A DNA stretch of 7,243 bases from an uncultured Lachnospiraceae bacterium (GTDB lineage Bacteria > Bacillota > Clostridia > Lachnospirales > Lachnospiraceae). The DNA is taken from NCBI GenBank assembly GCA_934351705.1, contig CAKRJK010000070.1:1-7243 (forward strand), given 5' to 3'. The position numbers were made by a program, and so were the translations under genes. Numbering within the stretch: position 1 is the stretch's first letter; every line of letters starts with the position of its first letter. The notes beneath the pieces were generated by a model. The model was not told the origin of the DNA and ran no database searches. It worked only from the letters and a program-made list of their open reading frames with translations. Below are positions 6,065 to 7,243 of the stretch, in pieces.

Positions 6065-6086
6065 AAATAAACAAAAATCTACAATG

Positions 6087-6338
6087 TTAAGATTGTGCTT
6101 CGTATGCCTCGCGACAGGCTTTGGCAAGCTGGTCACCGCAGGAAGTCGGTCTGCCGTTGCAGGAAATACCGGTCAATTTTTTCTCTACTTGCTCCACGGA
6201 TAAGCCCTCTACCAGTTTTGGAATTGCCTGAAGATTGCCGTCGCATCCTCCGTAAAATTTTACGGATTTGATAATATCTCCGTCCAATTCAATGTCGATC
6301 CGGCTTGAGCAGGTTCCTTTTGTTTTGTAAGTGTACAT
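6087..6338 (-). CDS. Small TSCPD-domain protein (TIGR03905-like)
   Basis: Encodes 83 aa. It resembles the uncharacterised TIGR03905 proteins: YTYKTKGTCSS at the N-terminus, VKFYGGCDGNLQAI (26-39) and CNGRPTSCGDQLAKAC (60-75). The TSCPD domain is also found at the C-terminus of B12-dependent ribonucleotide reductases, but the function of the stand-alone protein is not established. Five cysteines (10, 32, 60, 67, 75) could bind metal or do redox chemistry; this is an inference. The start is uncertain: AGGAGG (6355-6350) lies 11 nt before the ATG at 6338 and 5 nt before a TTG at 6344 that would add two residues. I prefer the ATG because family members start with M just before the TYKTKGTC stretch. 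It is a single-gene unit, divergent from secA, with its own promoter and terminator. Confidence 0.88.
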   Translation of the reverse strand: MYTYKTKGTCSSRIDIELDGDIIKSVKFYGGCDGNLQAIPKLVEGLSVEQVEKKLTGISCNGRPTSCGDQLAKACREAYEAQS

Positions 6339-6373
6339 ATACAATCAATCCTCCTATCTATCATCTTATTCCT

Positions 6374-6403
6374 AAAATAATCATTCATATGATTGATTAT
6401 TTT
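6374..6403. repeat. 10-bp inverted repeat in the leader of the TSCPD gene, operator-like
   Basis: AAAATAATCA (6374-6383) and TGATTATTTT (6394-6403) are perfect inverted copies separated by 10 nt that contain CATATG. The element begins at about the predicted transcription start of the TSCPD gene, immediately downstream of its -10. It could be an operator or a 5' hairpin. It is A/T-rich but does not match the Fur consensus well. Confidence 0.6.
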
Positions 6404-6410
6404 CGTGAAT

Positions 6411-6439
6411 AGTTTAACACATCTTTTGAGAATTTACAA
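6411..6439 (-). promoter_or_regulatory. Promoter of the TSCPD-domain gene
   Basis: Minus-strand TTGTAA (6439-6434) and TAAACT (6416-6411) are separated by 17 nt, with a TGTG stretch just before the -10. Transcription would start near 6404, at the edge of the inverted repeat, giving a leader of about 66 nt. Confidence 0.65.
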
Positions 6440-6470
6440 AAAGTTAATAAATCGTTCATAGCTTAGGTTA

Positions 6471-6499
6471 TTGTTTCTGTTTCCGTTTCGTGCTAAAAT
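6471..6499 (+). promoter_or_regulatory. Promoter of secA
   Basis: TTGTTT (6471-6476) and TAAAAT (6494-6499) are separated by 17 nt, with an extended -10 TGC. The start would be near 6506, giving a leader of about 60 nt. It is back-to-back with the minus-strand promoter at 6411-6439, with 31 nt between the two -35 boxes. Confidence 0.7.
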
Positions 6500-6567
6500 A
6501 ACTGTTATGTGTAGATATTTGTAATGACAACCGCTGTGAACAGGCAGTGAGAGGATAGGAGATAAAT

Positions 6568-7243
6568 ATGAAGCTGACAGAAAAAATATTTGGTACACAC
6601 AGTGAGCGGGAGCTCAAAATGGTATATCCTATTGTAGACAAGATTGAAGCCTTGCGGGACTCAATGATGGCATTATCGGATGAGGAACTGCGGGCAAAGA
6701 CAAAAGAGTATAAGAATAGATTGCAGGAGGGAGAAACCTTAGACGATCTGCTCCCGGAAGCATTTGCAACCGTACGTGAAGCGGCAAGACGTTCGCTGGG
6801 AATGGAGCATTACCGTGTGCAGTTGATCGGTGGTGTGGTTTTGCATCAGGGACGTATTGCGGAGATGAAAACCGGTGAAGGTAAAACATTGGTATCCACT
6901 CTTCCGGCATATCTGAATGCGTTGGAGGGAAAAGGCGTTCACATTGTAACGGTCAATGATTATCTGGCAAAGCGTGACTCCGAATGGATGGGAAAAGTTC
7001 ATGAATTTTTAGGACTGACCGTAGGCGTTGTCTTAAATGATATGGACAGCAAGGCACGTCAGGAAGCGTACAACTGTGACATTACCTATATTACAAATAA
7101 TGAATTGGGATTCGACTATCTGAGAGATAACATGGTGATCTACAAGGAACAATTGGTGCAGAGAGGTTTGCACTATGCGATTATTGACGAGGTCGATTCC
7201 GTATTGATTGATGAGGCGAGAACACCGCTTATTATTTCAGGAC
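6568..7243 (+). CDS. secA: Preprotein translocase ATPase SecA, N-terminal part (3' truncated)
   Basis: SecA is the motor that pushes unfolded secretory proteins through SecYEG at the inner face of the membrane. The first 225 residues are visible and the frame is open to the window edge. The N-terminus [17 protein letters not shown] is typical, followed by [20 protein letters not shown] (71-90), [16 protein letters not shown] (93-108, Walker A, Lys107), the motif [28 protein letters not shown] (about 173-189) and [18 protein letters not shown] (204-221, Walker B Asp207-Glu208). All key residues of nucleotide-binding domain 1 seen so far are intact. AGGAGA (6557-6562) precedes the ATG by 5 nt. 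The ribosome hibernation factor gene that often lies upstream of secA in Firmicutes is not in the upstream interval. Confidence 0.98.
   Translation, partial: MKLTEKIFGTHSERELKMVYPIVDKIEALRDSMMALSDEELRAKTKEYKNRLQEGETLDDLLPEAFATVREAARRSLGMEHYRVQLIGGVVLHQGRIAEMKTGEGKTLVSTLPAYLNALEGKGVHIVTVNDYLAKRDSEWMGKVHEFLGLTVGVVLNDMDSKARQEAYNCDITYITNNELGFDYLRDNMVIYKEQLVQRGLHYAIIDEVDSVLIDEARTPLIISG

Noticed and set aside
5761..6066. A 101-residue plus-strand open frame rich in Phe, Cys, Leu and Ser.
   Set aside because: It is antisense to the predicted ncRNA, starts without a ribosome binding site, runs through the ncRNA promoter and the TSCPD terminator, and has low-complexity composition caused by T-rich DNA.
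6339..6344. TTG at 6344 as the start of the TSCPD protein.
   Set aside because: It is possible, with the SD only 5 nt away, but the ATG at 6338 fits the expected family N-terminus; the two-residue difference cannot be settled from sequence alone.
6374..6403. The inverted repeat as a Fur box.
   Set aside because: The half-sites are separated by 10 nt and do not fit the 7-1-7 TGATAAT-N-ATTATCA pattern.
6506..6567. A possible regulatory structure in the secA leader.
   Set aside because: Only a 4-bp CTGT/ACAG hairpin can be drawn; nothing resembles a SecM-like arrest peptide or a known leader element.
6629..7002. Two minus-strand frames antisense to the start of secA.
   Set aside because: SecA motifs on the plus strand are unambiguous, and the antisense frames lack start signals and homology-like features.

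Overview
The window looks like chromosome of a gut-type Firmicute, most probably a Lachnospiraceae (class Clostridia) relative. The reasons are moderate GC, strong AGGAGG-type ribosome binding sites, sigma-A type promoters, a ThiT-type thiamine transporter behind a TPP riboswitch, a TIGR03905-like small TSCPD protein, and a 7TM-GGDEF protein of a style common in that family. No insertion sequence, tRNA, rRNA or CRISPR array was seen.

Layout, left to right. (1) Positions 1-1978 hold the 3' part of a polar amino-acid ABC importer operon: substrate-binding protein (5' truncated), permease and ATPase, closed by an intrinsic terminator at 1996-2028. (2) Positions 2101-4705 hold a two-gene unit with its own promoter: a membrane diguanylate cyclase, overlapped by 11 nt by a membrane protein with a DUF5808-like motif and a PH-like C-terminus. 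(3) A hairpin at 4721-4751 separates this unit from a convergent thiT-like gene (minus strand). That gene is preceded by a sequestering/terminating hairpin, a TPP aptamer and a near-consensus promoter. (4) Positions 5642-6002 hold no credible protein gene. On the minus strand they carry a near-consensus promoter, about 326 nt of A/C-rich sequence with three copies of an AGGAGGTAC-hairpin motif, and a 14-bp terminator; I interpret this as an unrecognised non-coding RNA. (5) Positions 6024-6439 hold a minus-strand gene for a small cysteine-containing TSCPD-domain protein with its own promoter, operator-like inverted repeat and terminator. (6) From 6471 a divergent promoter drives secA, which runs off the right edge.

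The units appear to be transcribed independently. The best candidate for something undescribed is the minus-strand RNA at 5642-5967: three perfect Shine-Dalgarno-like motifs sit at the foot of small hairpins, and two of them are followed at 9 nt by AUG-sense-stop mini-ORFs. Its function is unknown; a titrating or decoy RNA is an inference. All family assignments come from reading motifs by eye, with no database search.
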